Positions 1 to 9,247 of a stretch of DNA of 64,000 nt are shown piece by piece. The stretch's first letter is position 1. Each line of letters starts with the position of its first letter. This DNA is from JARYGU01 sp033795365 (GTDB taxonomy: Bacteria > Pseudomonadota > Alphaproteobacteria > Rhizobiales > Rhizobiaceae), in contig JARYGU010000009.1 in the NCBI GenBank assembly GCA_033795365.1, positions 1 to 64,000 of the forward strand. The letters run 5' to 3'. A program made the position numbers and the translations under genes. The notes below the pieces were generated by a model. The model was not told where the DNA came from. It saw only the letters and a list, made by a program, of their open reading frames with translations, and did not search any database.

Positions 1-11
1 CTGCGCGCCAC

Positions 12-256
12 CTTCTCCCCGCGGGGGAGAAGAGGGAGACATCCGGCAGGCCGGCCATATGCGACAGCCCTGGCGGCGAGGGAGAGGAGACGGAATCGAA
101 GGCTGCCGGAGGGCGTCAGCCTGCGGGCCAAACTCCGGATTTTATTGGTGAGGGGGTCGTTGGAGAAGGCACGGCGCAACGCCCCTCATCTGCAAAATCC
201 AGCACTTAGCTGAAGCTAAGATGCTGATTTTGCTTCTTCTCCCTCAAGGGGAGAAG
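12..256. repeat. Rhizobial palindromic intergenic repeat (RIME-like)
   Basis: Two copies of a short palindrome flank this stretch. Positions 12-32 have 9-bp arms (CTTCTCCCC / GGGGAGAAG) around a 3-nt loop. Positions 236-256 have the same arms with one base missing. Between them, 191-233 is another imperfect hairpin (arms GCAAAATC...CTTAGC and GCTAAG...GATTTTGC). The arm sequence resembles the mosaic intergenic elements common in Rhizobium and Sinorhizobium; this family assignment is from memory. No gene is visible in 1-290. Confidence 0.6.
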
Positions 257-294
257 AGACGCCGCTCGTCTGGCGGGTAAGTGCCGCGTTGAAA

Positions 295-330
295 CGAAAA
301 ACCCCGGCGAAGTTTCCTCTTCGCCGGGGT
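295..330 (-). terminator. Rho-independent terminator of ndvA
   Basis: A perfect 12-bp stem (301-312 with 319-330) and a 6-nt loop sit 40 bp past the ndvA stop. Read on the minus strand the stem is followed by TTTT, the usual intrinsic terminator layout. Confidence 0.85.
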
Positions 331-369
331 CGTTTGTCCTGTCGGGACCAGTTGTCTGTGCTTGAGCGA

Positions 370-2127
370 TCAGGCCGCGGTGAGGCTCTTGCGGACGTCG
401 TCGTCCGTTAGGATGCCGCTTGCCCTGAGCAGGGCCGCGAAGCGGCCGTTGCGCTGGCTCAGCTCGTTGAAGCTTCCCATTTCCTCGATGCGTCCCTGGT
501 CGAGGAACAGCACCAGGTCGGCCTCGCGGACGGTGGAGAGGCGGTGCGCGATGATGAAGGTCGTGCGGTTGCGGCGCAGATTATCGATCGCGACCTTCAC
601 GCGGGCCTCGGTTTCGACGTCGAGCGCGCTCGTCGCCTCGTCGAGGACCAGAATGGGCGCATCCTTGAGGATGGCGCGGGCAATCGCGATGCGCTGGCGC
701 TCGCCGCCGGAGAGCCTGTTGCCGCGCTCGCCGACATGGGTGTCGTAGCCGTTCTGGCGCTGCTCGATGAAGTCGCCGGCGGCGGCGGCATGGGCGGCGT
801 GGCGGATATCGTCCTCCGTCGCGCCGTCGCGGCCGAGCCGGATGTTGTCGAAGATTGAGCGGTTCAGCAGGCCGGCATCCTGGAAGACCGTGGCGATCTG
901 GCGGCGCAGCGACTTGCGCGTGACCGTGGAGATGTCCACGCCGTCGACCAGGATCTGGCCGGACTGCGGCTCGTGAACGCGCTGCAGCAGGTTGACCAGG
1001 GTCGTCTTGCCGGCGCCGGTGGGGCCGACGATCGCAACCGTCTGGCCGGCCTCGGCGACGAAGGAGACGTCGCGAACGCCCTGCTTCGTGTTCGAGAAGT
1101 CGAAGTTGACGTTGCGGAATTCGACCTTGCCCTTGATCTCGCCGAGCTCGCCCATGTTCTCCGGCTCTTCCCGCTCGCCGACGGAGTCCTCCAGGTGGAA
1201 GAAGTCTTCCAGCTTGGCGCGGGCCTCGAAGATCTGCGTGGCGAAAGCCTTCATCTGGTCGAGGCGGCCGATCAGCAGGTTGGCGAAGCCGATGAAGGCG
1301 ACCACCTCGCCCACACCCAGCTCTCCGCGCTGGACGAGAAGCGTGCCGATGACGAGGATGATCATCATCGAGATGGTGGACGCCATCCGGTTGAGCGCGC
1401 TGGCGAGCGCCCACCAGTCGAGAACGGGATACTGCGCGCTGATCAGGCGATCGGCGAACTGCTTCAACTGGCGGGTTTCGGCCTCGATCCGGTTGTAGCT
1501 GTGCAGCACGGAAACGTTGCTGATCGAGTCCGACACGTGAGAGAAGACGGTGTGGTAGTGCTGCTCCACGGAAGCCTGCCCGTCGCGGGTCTTGCTCATG
1601 ACGACCTTGCCGATGACGACATAGAGGATGCCGAGCACGAGAAGCACGATCGAGAGACGGACGTCCATCGCAAAGGCGGTCGGGATGAGCAGAGTGAGCG
1701 CGATCGCGGTCGCAAGATGCTGCCGCATGAACTCGAGCCAGAGCCCGAAAAGGGTCTCGCAGGCGCGAAGCAGCGTATGCAGCGCGTTCGAAGTGCCGCG
1801 CTGGCTGTGCCAGGACAGCGGCATGGATATGATGCGCCCGAAGGCCTCGGTGATCAGGCTTGCCCGCCGGCCGTGAGCGAGCCGGTCGGCCTGGCGTGCG
1901 ACCAGCACGAAGGCGATGGTGTTGAAGATTCCGAAACCGGCCCACATCAGCAGGTCGGGGGTCACGTCACCCTTCGAGGAGATTGCATCGATGATCCGGC
2001 CGAACAGGATCGGCTCCGCGATCGTTATGATCGCCAGAACGATGTTGGCGACAACAACCATCGATACAGGAAACTTGTAGACAGCAAGATACCGAAGTGC
2101 TCTCGCATAAACCTGAAACAATGACAC
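370..2127 (-). CDS. ndvA: Cyclic beta-1,2-glucan ABC exporter NdvA/ChvA
   Basis: Half-size ABC exporter (585 residues) that moves cyclic beta-1,2-glucan from the cytoplasm to the periplasm, a function needed for hypoosmotic adaptation and for plant infection in rhizobia and agrobacteria. The N-terminal half is a six-helix membrane domain (about 20-300). The nucleotide-binding domain has Walker A GPTGAGKT at 368-375, the signature LSGGERQR, Walker B ILVLDEATSALD and the switch His in IIAHRLST. Full length for the family. The start is GTG at 2127, supported by AAGGGG seven bases upstream on the minus strand. A strong terminator follows the gene. The name rests on close resemblance to NdvA/ChvA across the whole protein, recalled from memory; other glucan or lipid exporters share the fold. 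Confidence 0.93.
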   Translation of the reverse strand: MSLFQVYARALRYLAVYKFPVSMVVVANIVLAIITIAEPILFGRIIDAISSKGDVTPDLLMWAGFGIFNTIAFVLVARQADRLAHGRRASLITEAFGRIISMPLSWHSQRGTSNALHTLLRACETLFGLWLEFMRQHLATAIALTLLIPTAFAMDVRLSIVLLVLGILYVVIGKVVMSKTRDGQASVEQHYHTVFSHVSDSISNVSVLHSYNRIEAETRQLKQFADRLISAQYPVLDWWALASALNRMASTISMMIILVIGTLLVQRGELGVGEVVAFIGFANLLIGRLDQMKAFATQIFEARAKLEDFFHLEDSVGEREEPENMGELGEIKGKVEFRNVNFDFSNTKQGVRDVSFVAEAGQTVAIVGPTGAGKTTLVNLLQRVHEPQSGQILVDGVDISTVTRKSLRRQIATVFQDAGLLNRSIFDNIRLGRDGATEDDIRHAAHAAAAGDFIEQRQNGYDTHVGERGNRLSGGERQRIAIARAILKDAPILVLDEATSALDVETEARVKVAIDNLRRNRTTFIIAHRLSTVREADLVLFLDQGRIEEMGSFNELSQRNGRFAALLRASGILTDDDVRKSLTAA

Positions 2128-2547
2128 GTTCTAACCCCTTGGGTACCACATTGCACTTTCGCGCAGCGGAAGTCTGCGCAACGGAAAAGCGCATCGCGAT
2201 ATGGAGCCTGGGAGACGCTCCCTCACCGGCGGACGCGCTTTTGCATCAAGTGTGGCGATCTTGCCGCAAGCGGCATGAACCAGACCTGAATGGGCCGTTC
2301 ATCCTTGGCGCCGCCGTCCGAAGCGGCGCGCCGGCCGTGTGGAATCCCGGTGCGGCCGGTACCGGCACCGCCGCCCGGCTACACGTTCAAATTGACGTGC
2401 ATTGCTCTAATGAGTTGATTTCGAGCGCCAGAATCTGCCAACTGAAAGTTTCGGGGCGTTCGGTTTGGCGGCCGGTGATTCTGCGGCCATTCCGAAACGA
2501 TTTTCAGGCATTGCCGTCATAGAACGGCTGGGTTTCGGTTTTGAATC
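2128..2547. other. Divergent intergenic region, ndvA / luxR-type
   Basis: 420 bp carrying the promoters of two divergent genes. No convincing gene. A palindrome with arms CGGTGC (2348-2353) and GCACCG (2365-2370) around an 11-bp spacer lies 178 bp before the LuxR-type gene and could be a regulator site, but the spacing is not that of a typical lux box. Confidence 0.4.
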
Positions 2548-3288
2548 ATGAAAATCAATTTACTTGTACAATTTCTCGCCTTGCTCGAAGAGTTGCGCAA
2601 CCGTGACGAGGCGATTGCCGAGTTCGAGCGGCTCCTGAATATCTACGAGTTCGAATATTACGCTGTGCTGTGCAATCCGAAGCCGAGCGAAAACCTGATG
2701 AACAAGGTGCTTGCCGGCCGATGGCCGAGCGGGTGGCCGGAAATCTACATGCGCAAGAAGTATGTGGTCATCGATCCGACGGTGCGTTTCCTCGGATATG
2801 CCCAGGTCGGTTTCCGCTGGCGCGATACGGTTGCGGCCTTCCGGACGAGCCCGCATCACAAGCGCATGGAGCGGATGATGATCGATGCGCGCAGCAACGG
2901 GCTCAAGGACGGCTACGTCTTTCCGGTGCACGGCCGCAGGGGGCTGCTTGGCGCGTTGACGGTCGGCGGAAAGCCGGTGGAACTCCACACGGCCGAGATG
3001 GGTCTCTTCGACAGCATCGCCAAACGGCTGTTCTGGAAGCTGCTGAACGCATCGAAGCCTGCGGTCTTCAGCGAGCTCTCGGCCGACGCCAACGTCTACC
3101 TGACCCGCCGGGAGATGGAGGCGCTCAGCTATCTGGCCGACGGCATGACGTCCAACGAGATCGCCCGTGTCCTCAATATCTCCAACCACACCGTCGACTG
3201 GTACATGAACGGGATCCAGGAAAAGCTGAAGGCGAAGAACCGGCATCATGCCGTCGCGCTGTCGTTCCGGCTGGGCCTGATTTCCTGA
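2548..3288 (+). CDS. Solo LuxR-type quorum-sensing regulator
   Basis: 246-residue transcription factor with an N-terminal autoinducer-binding domain (about 10-165) and a C-terminal LuxR helix-turn-helix (about 180-243; core LTRREMEALSYLADGMTSNE). Residues matching the acyl-homoserine-lactone pocket of TraR are in place with identical spacing: W63, Y67, D76, P77 and W91. It therefore probably still binds an acyl-homoserine lactone or a close mimic. No luxI-type synthase is present in the window, so it is a solo or responds to a synthase elsewhere. It stands alone between ndvA (divergent) and pyc. Target genes cannot be read from the sequence. Confidence 0.85.
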   Translation: MKINLLVQFLALLEELRNRDEAIAEFERLLNIYEFEYYAVLCNPKPSENLMNKVLAGRWPSGWPEIYMRKKYVVIDPTVRFLGYAQVGFRWRDTVAAFRTSPHHKRMERMMIDARSNGLKDGYVFPVHGRRGLLGALTVGGKPVELHTAEMGLFDSIAKRLFWKLLNASKPAVFSELSADANVYLTRREMEALSYLADGMTSNEIARVLNISNHTVDWYMNGIQEKLKAKNRHHAVALSFRLGLIS

Positions 3289-3400
3289 ACCGGAATTCTC
3301 CTTCTCGGGCGACTTGGAAATTGAACTTCTTTTTTCAAGTCGCTAATAATTTATTTCGCGGGTGCAGCATTGCCCGTGTCCAAGTCTTGAGGAGTCCGAC

Positions 3401-6400
3401 TTGCCCATATCCAAGATCCTTGTCGCCAACCGTTCGGAAATTGCCATTCGCGTCTTTCGCGCGGCCAATGAACTCGGTTTGAAAACGGTCGCGATCTGGG
3501 CGGAGGAAGACAAACTGGCGCTCCACCGCTTCAAGGCGGACGAGAGCTACCAGGTCGGGCGCGGCCCGCACCTGCCGCGCGACCTCGGACCGATCGAGAG
3601 CTATCTTTCGATCGAAGAGGTCATCCGCGTCGCCAAGCTTTCAGGGGCCGACGCGATCCATCCGGGATACGGGCTTCTTTCGGAAAGCCCGGAATTCGCC
3701 GATGCATGTGCCGAGGCCGGCATCACCTTCATCGGCCCGAAGCCGCAGACCATGCGCCAGCTCGGCAACAAGGTGGCGGCGCGAAACCTTGCGATCTCGA
3801 TCGGCGTACCTGTCGTTCCGGCCACCGAGCCGCTGCCGGACGACATGGCCGAAGTCGCCCGCATGGCCGAGGAGATCGGCTATCCGGTGATGCTGAAGGC
3901 CTCCTGGGGCGGCGGCGGGCGCGGCATGCGGGCGATCCGCGATCCGAAAGACCTCGCTCGCGAGGTGACGGAGGCAAAGCGCGAAGCCAAGGCCGCCTTC
4001 GGCAAGGACGAGGTCTATCTGGAGAAGCTGGTCGAGCGTGCCCGCCATGTCGAAAGCCAGATCCTCGGCGATACCCACGGCAATGTCGTGCATCTCTTCG
4101 AGCGCGACTGTTCCATTCAGCGCCGCAACCAGAAGGTCGTCGAGCGTGCTCCCGCGCCCTATCTGACGGAAGCGCAGCGGCAGGAACTTGCCGACTATTC
4201 GATCAGGATCGCCGAGGCGACGAACTATATCGGCGCCGGCACGGTCGAGTATCTGATGGATGCCGACACGGGCAAGTTCTACTTCATCGAGGTCAATCCG
4301 CGCATCCAGGTCGAGCATACGGTGACCGAGGTCGTCACCGGCATCGACATCGTGAAGGCGCAGATCCACATTCTCGACGGCCATGTCATCGGTACGCCGG
4401 AATCCGGCGTACCGGCGCAGGAGGATATCCGACTCAACGGGCATTCGCTCCAGTGCCGCATCACCACGGAAGATCCCGAGCAGAATTTCATCCCGGACTA
4501 CGGCCGCATCACCGCTTACCGTTCGGCGTCGGGCTTCGGCATCCGCCTCGACGGCGGCACCTCCTATTCCGGCGCCGTCATTACGCGTTACTACGACCCG
4601 CTTCTGGTCAAGGTCACCGCCTGGGCGCCGACCTCCGACGAGGCGATCAGCCGGATGCACCGGGCGCTGCGCGAGTTCCGTATCCGTGGCGTGGCGACGA
4701 ACCTCACCTTCCTCGAAGCGATCATCACGCACCAAAGCTTCCGCGACAACAGCTACACGACGCGCTTCATCGACACGACGCCGGAGCTTTTCCAGCAGGT
4801 GAAACGGCAGGACCGGGCCACCAAGCTTTTGACCTATCTGGCCGACGTGACGGTCAACGGGCATCCGGAGGCGAAGGGCCGGCCGGTACCCTCGGCGGAC
4901 GCCGCCAAGCCGGTCGTCCCGCACATCGCGGCGGACATCGTGCCGGGTACCAAACAGAAGCTCGATGCGCTCGGGCCGAAAAAGTTCGCCGAATGGGTGC
5001 GGGGCGAGAAGCGCGTGCTCGTGACCGACACGACCATGCGCGACGGGCACCAGTCGCTTCTGGCGACCCGCGTGCGCACCTATGACATCGCCCGGATAGC
5101 CGGGACCTACGCGAAGGCGCTGCCCGATCTCTTCTCGCTCGAATGCTGGGGCGGCGCGACCTTCGACGTTTCCATGCGCTTCCTGACGGAAGATCCATGG
5201 GAGCGGCTGGCGCTCGTGCGCGAAGGCGCGCCGAACCTGCTGTTGCAGATGCTTTTGCGCGGCGCCAACGGCGTCGGCTACAAGAATTATCCGGACAATG
5301 TCGTGAAATACTTCGTTCGGCAGGCCGCCAAGGGCGGCATCGACGTCTTCCGGGTGTTCGATTGCCTGAACTGGGTCGAGAACATGCGCGTCTCCATGGA
5401 TGCCGTGGCGGAAGAAAACAGGATCTGCGAAGCGGCGATCTGCTATACCGGCGACATCCTCAATTCGGCCCGCCCGAAATACGACCTGAAATATTACGCC
5501 GCGCTCGCTTGCGAGCTCGAAAAGGCCGGAGCGCATATGATCGCGCTCAAGGACATGGCCGGCCTTCTGAAGCCGGCCGCCGCGCGCGTGCTCTTCAAGG
5601 CGCTGCGCGAGGCGACCGACCTGCCGATCCACTTCCATACGCACGATACGTCGGGCATCGCCGCGGCAACCGTACTGGCGGCGGTCGAAGCGGGCGTCGA
5701 TATCGTGGACGCGGCCATGGACGCGTTTTCCGGCAACACCTCCCAGCCCTGCCTCGGCTCGATCGCCGAGGCGCTGAAGGGATCGGAGCGTGATCCGGGC
5801 CTCGATCCGGAATGGATCCGCCGCATCTCCTTCTATTGGGAAGGGGTGCGCAACCAGTATGCCGCCTTCGAAAGCGACCTCAAGGGGCCGGCCTCGGAGG
5901 TCTACCTGCACGAGATGCCGGGCGGCCAGTTCACCAATCTCAAGGAGCAGGCCCGTTCGCTCGGCCTGGAGACGCGCTGGCACCAGGTTGCCCAGGCCTA
6001 TGCCGACGCCAACCAGATGTTCGGCGACATCGTGAAGGTGACGCCTTCCTCGAAGGTGGTCGGAGACATGGCGCTGATGATGGTAAGCCAGGATCTGGCG
6101 GTCGCCGACGTCGAAAATCCGGCCAAGGACATCGCCTTCCCGGAATCGGTCGTCTCGATGCTCAAGGGCGATCTCGGCCAGCCGCCGGGAGGATGGCCGG
6201 AAGCGCTGCAGAAGAAGGCGCTGAAGGGCGAAGCGGCCTATACCGAGCGGCCCGGATCACTGCTGCCCGACGCAGATCTCGACGCCGAGCGCAAGGCGAT
6301 CGAGGAGAAGCTGGAGCGTTCCGTCAGCGACTTCGAATTCGCCTCATACCTCATGTATCCCAAGGTCTTCACCGATTATGCGCTTGCCGTCGAGACCTAC

Positions 6401-6859
6401 GGTCCCGTCAGCGTGCTCCCGACGCCGGCCTATTTCTATGGGCTTGCCGCCGGCGAGGAACTTCTGCCGGAGATCGAGAAGGGCAAGACCCTCGTCATCC
6501 TGCACCAGGCCAGGAGCGATGCCGACGAGCAGGCGATGGTCAAGGTCTTCTTCGAGCTCAACGGCCAGCCGCGCCTCATCAAGGTGCCGGACCGCAATCG
6601 CGCGGCGAGCAGCCTGGTGCGTCGCAAGGCGGAGGCGGGGAATTCCGCGCATCTGGGCGCACCGATGCCGGGTGTCGTCTCGACCGTCGCCGTCAGCGCA
6701 GGCCAATCCGTCAAGGCAGGTGACGTGCTCCTTTCCATCGAGGCGATGAAGATGGAGACGGCGCTGCACGCGGAAAGGGATGGCACGATCTCGGAGGTGC
6801 TGGTGCGGACCGGCGACCAGATCGACGCCAAGGACTTGCTCGTCGTCTACGAAGGCTGA
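3401..6859 (+). CDS. pyc: Pyruvate carboxylase
   Basis: Biotin enzyme that carboxylates pyruvate to oxaloacetate using ATP and bicarbonate, an anaplerotic step. One 1152-residue chain carries the biotin carboxylase domain (about 1-450, glycine-rich loop GGGGRGMR), the carboxyltransferase TIM barrel (about 530-830, TMRDGHQS motif), the PYC-specific domain, and the C-terminal biotinyl domain with AMKMET, biotinyl Lys at 1117. I place the start at TTG 3401: GAGGAG lies six bases upstream, the protein then begins at the conserved ISKILVANRSEIA, and the length matches rhizobial Pyc as I remember it. A longer reading from GTG 3362 lacks such support. Confidence 0.96.
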   Translation: MPISKILVANRSEIAIRVFRAANELGLKTVAIWAEEDKLALHRFKADESYQVGRGPHLPRDLGPIESYLSIEEVIRVAKLSGADAIHPGYGLLSESPEFADACAEAGITFIGPKPQTMRQLGNKVAARNLAISIGVPVVPATEPLPDDMAEVARMAEEIGYPVMLKASWGGGGRGMRAIRDPKDLAREVTEAKREAKAAFGKDEVYLEKLVERARHVESQILGDTHGNVVHLFERDCSIQRRNQKVVERAPAPYLTEAQRQELADYSIRIAEATNYIGAGTVEYLMDADTGKFYFIEVNPRIQVEHTVTEVVTGIDIVKAQIHILDGHVIGTPESGVPAQEDIRLNGHSLQCRITTEDPEQNFIPDYGRITAYRSASGFGIRLDGGTSYSGAVITRYYDPLLVKVTAWAPTSDEAISRMHRALREFRIRGVATNLTFLEAIITHQSFRDNSYTTRFIDTTPELFQQVKRQDRATKLLTYLADVTVNGHPEAKGRPVPSADAAKPVVPHIAADIVPGTKQKLDALGPKKFAEWVRGEKRVLVTDTTMRDGHQSLLATRVRTYDIARIAGTYAKALPDLFSLECWGGATFDVSMRFLTEDPWERLALVREGAPNLLLQMLLRGANGVGYKNYPDNVVKYFVRQAAKGGIDVFRVFDCLNWVENMRVSMDAVAEENRICEAAICYTGDILNSARPKYDLKYYAALACELEKAGAHMIALKDMAGLLKPAAARVLFKALREATDLPIHFHTHDTSGIAAATVLAAVEAGVDIVDAAMDAFSGNTSQPCLGSIAEALKGSERDPGLDPEWIRRISFYWEGVRNQYAAFESDLKGPASEVYLHEMPGGQFTNLKEQARSLGLETRWHQVAQAYADANQMFGDIVKVTPSSKVVGDMALMMVSQDLAVADVENPAKDIAFPESVVSMLKGDLGQPPGGWPEALQKKALKGEAAYTERPGSLLPDADLDAERKAIEEKLERSVSDFEFASYLMYPKVFTDYALAVETYGPVSVLPTPAYFYGLAAGEELLPEIEKGKTLVILHQARSDADEQAMVKVFFELNGQPRLIKVPDRNRAASSLVRRKAEAGNSAHLGAPMPGVVSTVAVSAGQSVKAGDVLLSIEAMKMETALHAERDGTISEVLVRTGDQIDAKDLLVVYEG

Positions 6860-6973
6860 TGATCTACGGATGCGGCTCATCAAGAGCGCTGCCGGCAGGC
6901 GCCGGCGGCCTCGCGCCCACGCATGGCCCTTGATCGGCGGTGACGGATGTGGGAATGAACGCCATTTCCACAG

Positions 6974-7543
6974 ATGCGCAGCGATTCCATGAATTACGTC
7001 ATCCGTACCGCCGACCCGAACGACATCGCAGCCTTCACCGAGATCTACCGGGAATCCGTGCTCAACGGCGTCGCCACCTACGAGATCGATCCGCCTTCCT
7101 TCGAGGAAATGCGAAACCGCTTCTCCACGATAACCGGGAACGGCTATCCCTATATCGTCGCGGTGGAACAGACGGGCCTCATTCTCGGCTATGCCTATGC
7201 GTCCGCCTTTCGCACGCGCCCAGCCTATCGATGGCTGGTCGAAGATTCGATCTATCTCGCACCGGATGCGCGCGGAAAAGGGGTGGGCAAGGCATTGCTG
7301 GCCGAACTCGTCAGGCGCTGCACGAATCTGGGCTTTCGCCAGATGGTCGCCGTCATAGGCGGCGCTCACCCCGCGTCGATCGCGGTTCACCGCGCTGCGG
7401 GCTTTCAGGACGGCGGGCTCATGAAGGCAACCGGATACAAGCATGGCCGGTGGCTCGATACGGTCATCATGCAGCTTGCGCTTGGAGAGGGATCGCAAAC
7501 CGATCCCGACCTTGAGGCCTATCCGGCGACCATTCAGGCCTGA
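6974..7543 (+). CDS. GNAT N-acetyltransferase, phosphinothricin-acetyltransferase type
   Basis: 189-residue GCN5-type acetyltransferase of the Pat/Bar-like family, which acetylates the amino group of glutamate analogues such as phosphinothricin, methionine sulfoximine or methionine sulfone. The acetyl-CoA loop is visible as LAPDARGKGVGKALL, and the family motifs TYEIDPPSF and GGAHPASIAVHRAAGF are present. The natural substrate cannot be told from sequence. No good ribosome binding site marks the start; ATG 6989 (protein starting MNYVIRTA) is an equally good choice. The gene stands alone, 114 bp after pyc and convergent with the DUF2794 gene. Confidence 0.85.
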   Translation: MRSDSMNYVIRTADPNDIAAFTEIYRESVLNGVATYEIDPPSFEEMRNRFSTITGNGYPYIVAVEQTGLILGYAYASAFRTRPAYRWLVEDSIYLAPDARGKGVGKALLAELVRRCTNLGFRQMVAVIGGAHPASIAVHRAAGFQDGGLMKATGYKHGRWLDTVIMQLALGEGSQTDPDLEAYPATIQA

Positions 7544-7559
7544 ACAGCAGCAAACGGCG

Positions 7560-7955
7560 TCAGGTCTCGACGAGCTTCAGAACCTTGTCGAAGACCTTGA
7601 GCACCTGAGCAAGCTCGTGGCCGCGCTTCAGGATGGTGCCATGCGTGTTGACGACGCTGTAGGCGCCTTGCTTGGCGGCAAGCTTCGGGTTCTTCTCGAT
7701 CCGGTAAAGCGGCATTTCGCCGGAACGCTTGAAGACGGAAAAGACCGCCTTGTCCTTCAGGTGGTCGATGGCATAGTCCCGCCATTCGCCCTCGCCAACC
7801 ATGCGGCCATAGACCCAGAGGATGGCGTCCAACTCCCTGCGATGAAATGTGACTGGAAGCGGATCCTTGCTGTTGCGGTATTCACGCAGATCGACAATGG
7901 TGTTGCTTCCATGCGAACGGGCCTCTGCGCGAGGCAAATCCGGCTGATCAGTCAT
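7560..7955 (-). CDS. DUF2794 family protein
   Basis: 131-residue soluble protein matching the alphaproteobacterial DUF2794 family as I recall it (core VTFHRRELDAILWVYGRMV, then EWRDYAIDHLKDKAVFSVFK). It has no signal peptide or membrane segment. The function is unknown. It is convergent with the acetyltransferase gene, 16 bp apart, with no obvious partner. Confidence 0.8.
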   Translation of the reverse strand: MTDQPDLPRAEARSHGSNTIVDLREYRNSKDPLPVTFHRRELDAILWVYGRMVGEGEWRDYAIDHLKDKAVFSVFKRSGEMPLYRIEKNPKLAAKQGAYSVVNTHGTILKRGHELAQVLKVFDKVLKLVET

Positions 7956-8312
7956 CGAATCTCCGCGTTTCGACTGTGACGGCAGGATGACAGTGTGCCT
8001 GACCTTAATCGAAATGCAAGCCGGTCAGATCAACCGGTGATCACGCAAAATTGCGCTCTGCCGCATTTCAGACAAAACCGCGCCCAAATTAAAGGCGAAA
8101 GTTCGCGTGTTGCCCTTGCGGCCGGCCCGCTTTACATGCGCTGGAAACCGGCCCGGCCACAAGAGCACGCGTCGAAGCTTAAGCCTGTATTCCGTTGCCG
8201 GAAGCTTCGTCAAGGTCCGGTTCGTCTGTCTTCGAACCCTCAAGCCCCAGCCCCTCGAAGCAGCCGGGCCGGACCGCTCTGCAGGCTCAAACTCCATTCC
8301 GAAGCCCCGGTG
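7956..8312. other. Intergenic region without visible gene
   Basis: 357 bp between two minus-strand genes. It should hold the promoter of the DUF2794 gene and the end of the DUF1223 transcript. I see no convincing coding frame, RNA gene or strong hairpin. Confidence 0.4.
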
Positions 8313-9074
8313 CTACCGCGTCGATCTTTTCTTGGACGGGATGAGAACCGTTGCTCCGAGAATGGCATCAGGCGTATCGGCAGTGCGCATCTTTTGCAGA
8401 AGGATTGCGCAGCCGCCGTTTTCCTTTTCCGTAAGCATCGTCGCCGGAAGAACCAGGTTCGCCTCTTTTCCTTCCCACATCCCGATCGTCTGGACGTCGG
8501 TGACCGCATGCCAATAGGTGACCTTTCGGCCGCTGTTCTCGCCGTTTTCTATCTTAACCGTCCGCTGCTGGTCGAAATAGGCCACGACGATATTCGCTTT
8601 GCCTTCACCGCTTCCGATGCGGATGCGGATCTCGTCGCCGTCCATCTTCGCATCGACCGGGACCGTCAGGCCCTTGTCTTCCTTGTCGAGTTCCGAGATC
8701 TTGGTTTTGATCCCGTCCAGTTTGGCGCCGTTAATATGCTCGCGTCCGTTCAGGACGGCCTGAGGCGTGTAGACGCTGTTGCGGCCGAACATTCGCGCAT
8801 AGGCATATTGCCTGTCGGTATTGTCCTTCGAGGCCAGCGTATCGGTCCAGCCCAGATAGTTCCAGTAATCGACGTGATAGGCCAGTGCGACGACGTCTCC
8901 CTCGCGGGCAAGCGTCTCCAGAGCCTTGTCGGCAGGCGGACAGGAGAAGCAGCCTTGGCTGGTGAAGAGCTCGACCACGCCTTTCGCAGTTTTCTGTTCC
9001 TGTGCGCCGGCGCTGGAAATAGCAACACCCAGTGCAAAAACGGCCGCCATGCATCCTATTCTTGTCTTTTTCAT
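8313..9074 (-). CDS. DUF1223 thioredoxin-like exported protein
   Basis: 253 residues. Begins with a basic, then hydrophobic, segment ending in AISSAGAQ, a probable Sec signal peptide. The mature part starts with VVELFTSQGCFSCPPAD, where Cys-Phe-Ser-Cys sits at the place of a thioredoxin CxxC, followed by DYWNYLGW and PQAVLNG, motifs of the DUF1223 family. Probably periplasmic and redox-active; the substrate is unknown. The frame stays open to 9242, but the methionine at 9074 places the signal peptide at the N terminus and is the better start. Confidence 0.85.
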   Translation of the reverse strand: MKKTRIGCMAAVFALGVAISSAGAQEQKTAKGVVELFTSQGCFSCPPADKALETLAREGDVVALAYHVDYWNYLGWTDTLASKDNTDRQYAYARMFGRNSVYTPQAVLNGREHINGAKLDGIKTKISELDKEDKGLTVPVDAKMDGDEIRIRIGSGEGKANIVVAYFDQQRTVKIENGENSGRKVTYWHAVTDVQTIGMWEGKEANLVLPATMLTEKENGGCAILLQKMRTADTPDAILGATVLIPSKKRSTR

Positions 9075-9202
9075 AGCCCGTCCCGGTCGGCGATCGACGG
9101 CTTTTCGCGATCTTGTTTGCGCCCTCTTACGCGCTTGTACCTTCAACAGGAAGTCACGATGGAGTGAAACCAATAGCGCAACGAGGCCTCCCGGAAAAAC
9201 AA

Positions 9203-9228
9203 AAAATGCCGGGCGAACCCGGCATTTT
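9203..9228 (-). terminator. Intrinsic terminator of acnA
   Basis: Hairpin with arms AATGCCGGG (9205-9213) and CCCGGCATT (9218-9226) and a CGAA loop, extended by A/T pairs. On the minus strand it is followed by a run of Ts. It lies 20 bp past the acnA stop. Confidence 0.85.
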
Positions 9229-9247
9229 CTATTGCATTGCAACGTGC

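Noticed and set aside
2097..2522. 141-codon frame between ndvA and the LuxR-type gene
   Set aside because: No ribosome binding site, odd composition, overlaps the promoter region and the ndvA start.
3641..5983. 780-codon minus-strand frame inside pyc
   Set aside because: Antisense shadow of pyruvate carboxylase; codon pattern mirrors the real gene.
6860..6973. GC-rich GCCGGCAGGCGCCGGC motif after pyc as a terminator
   Set aside because: Short imperfect stem without a T run; common in GC-rich DNA.
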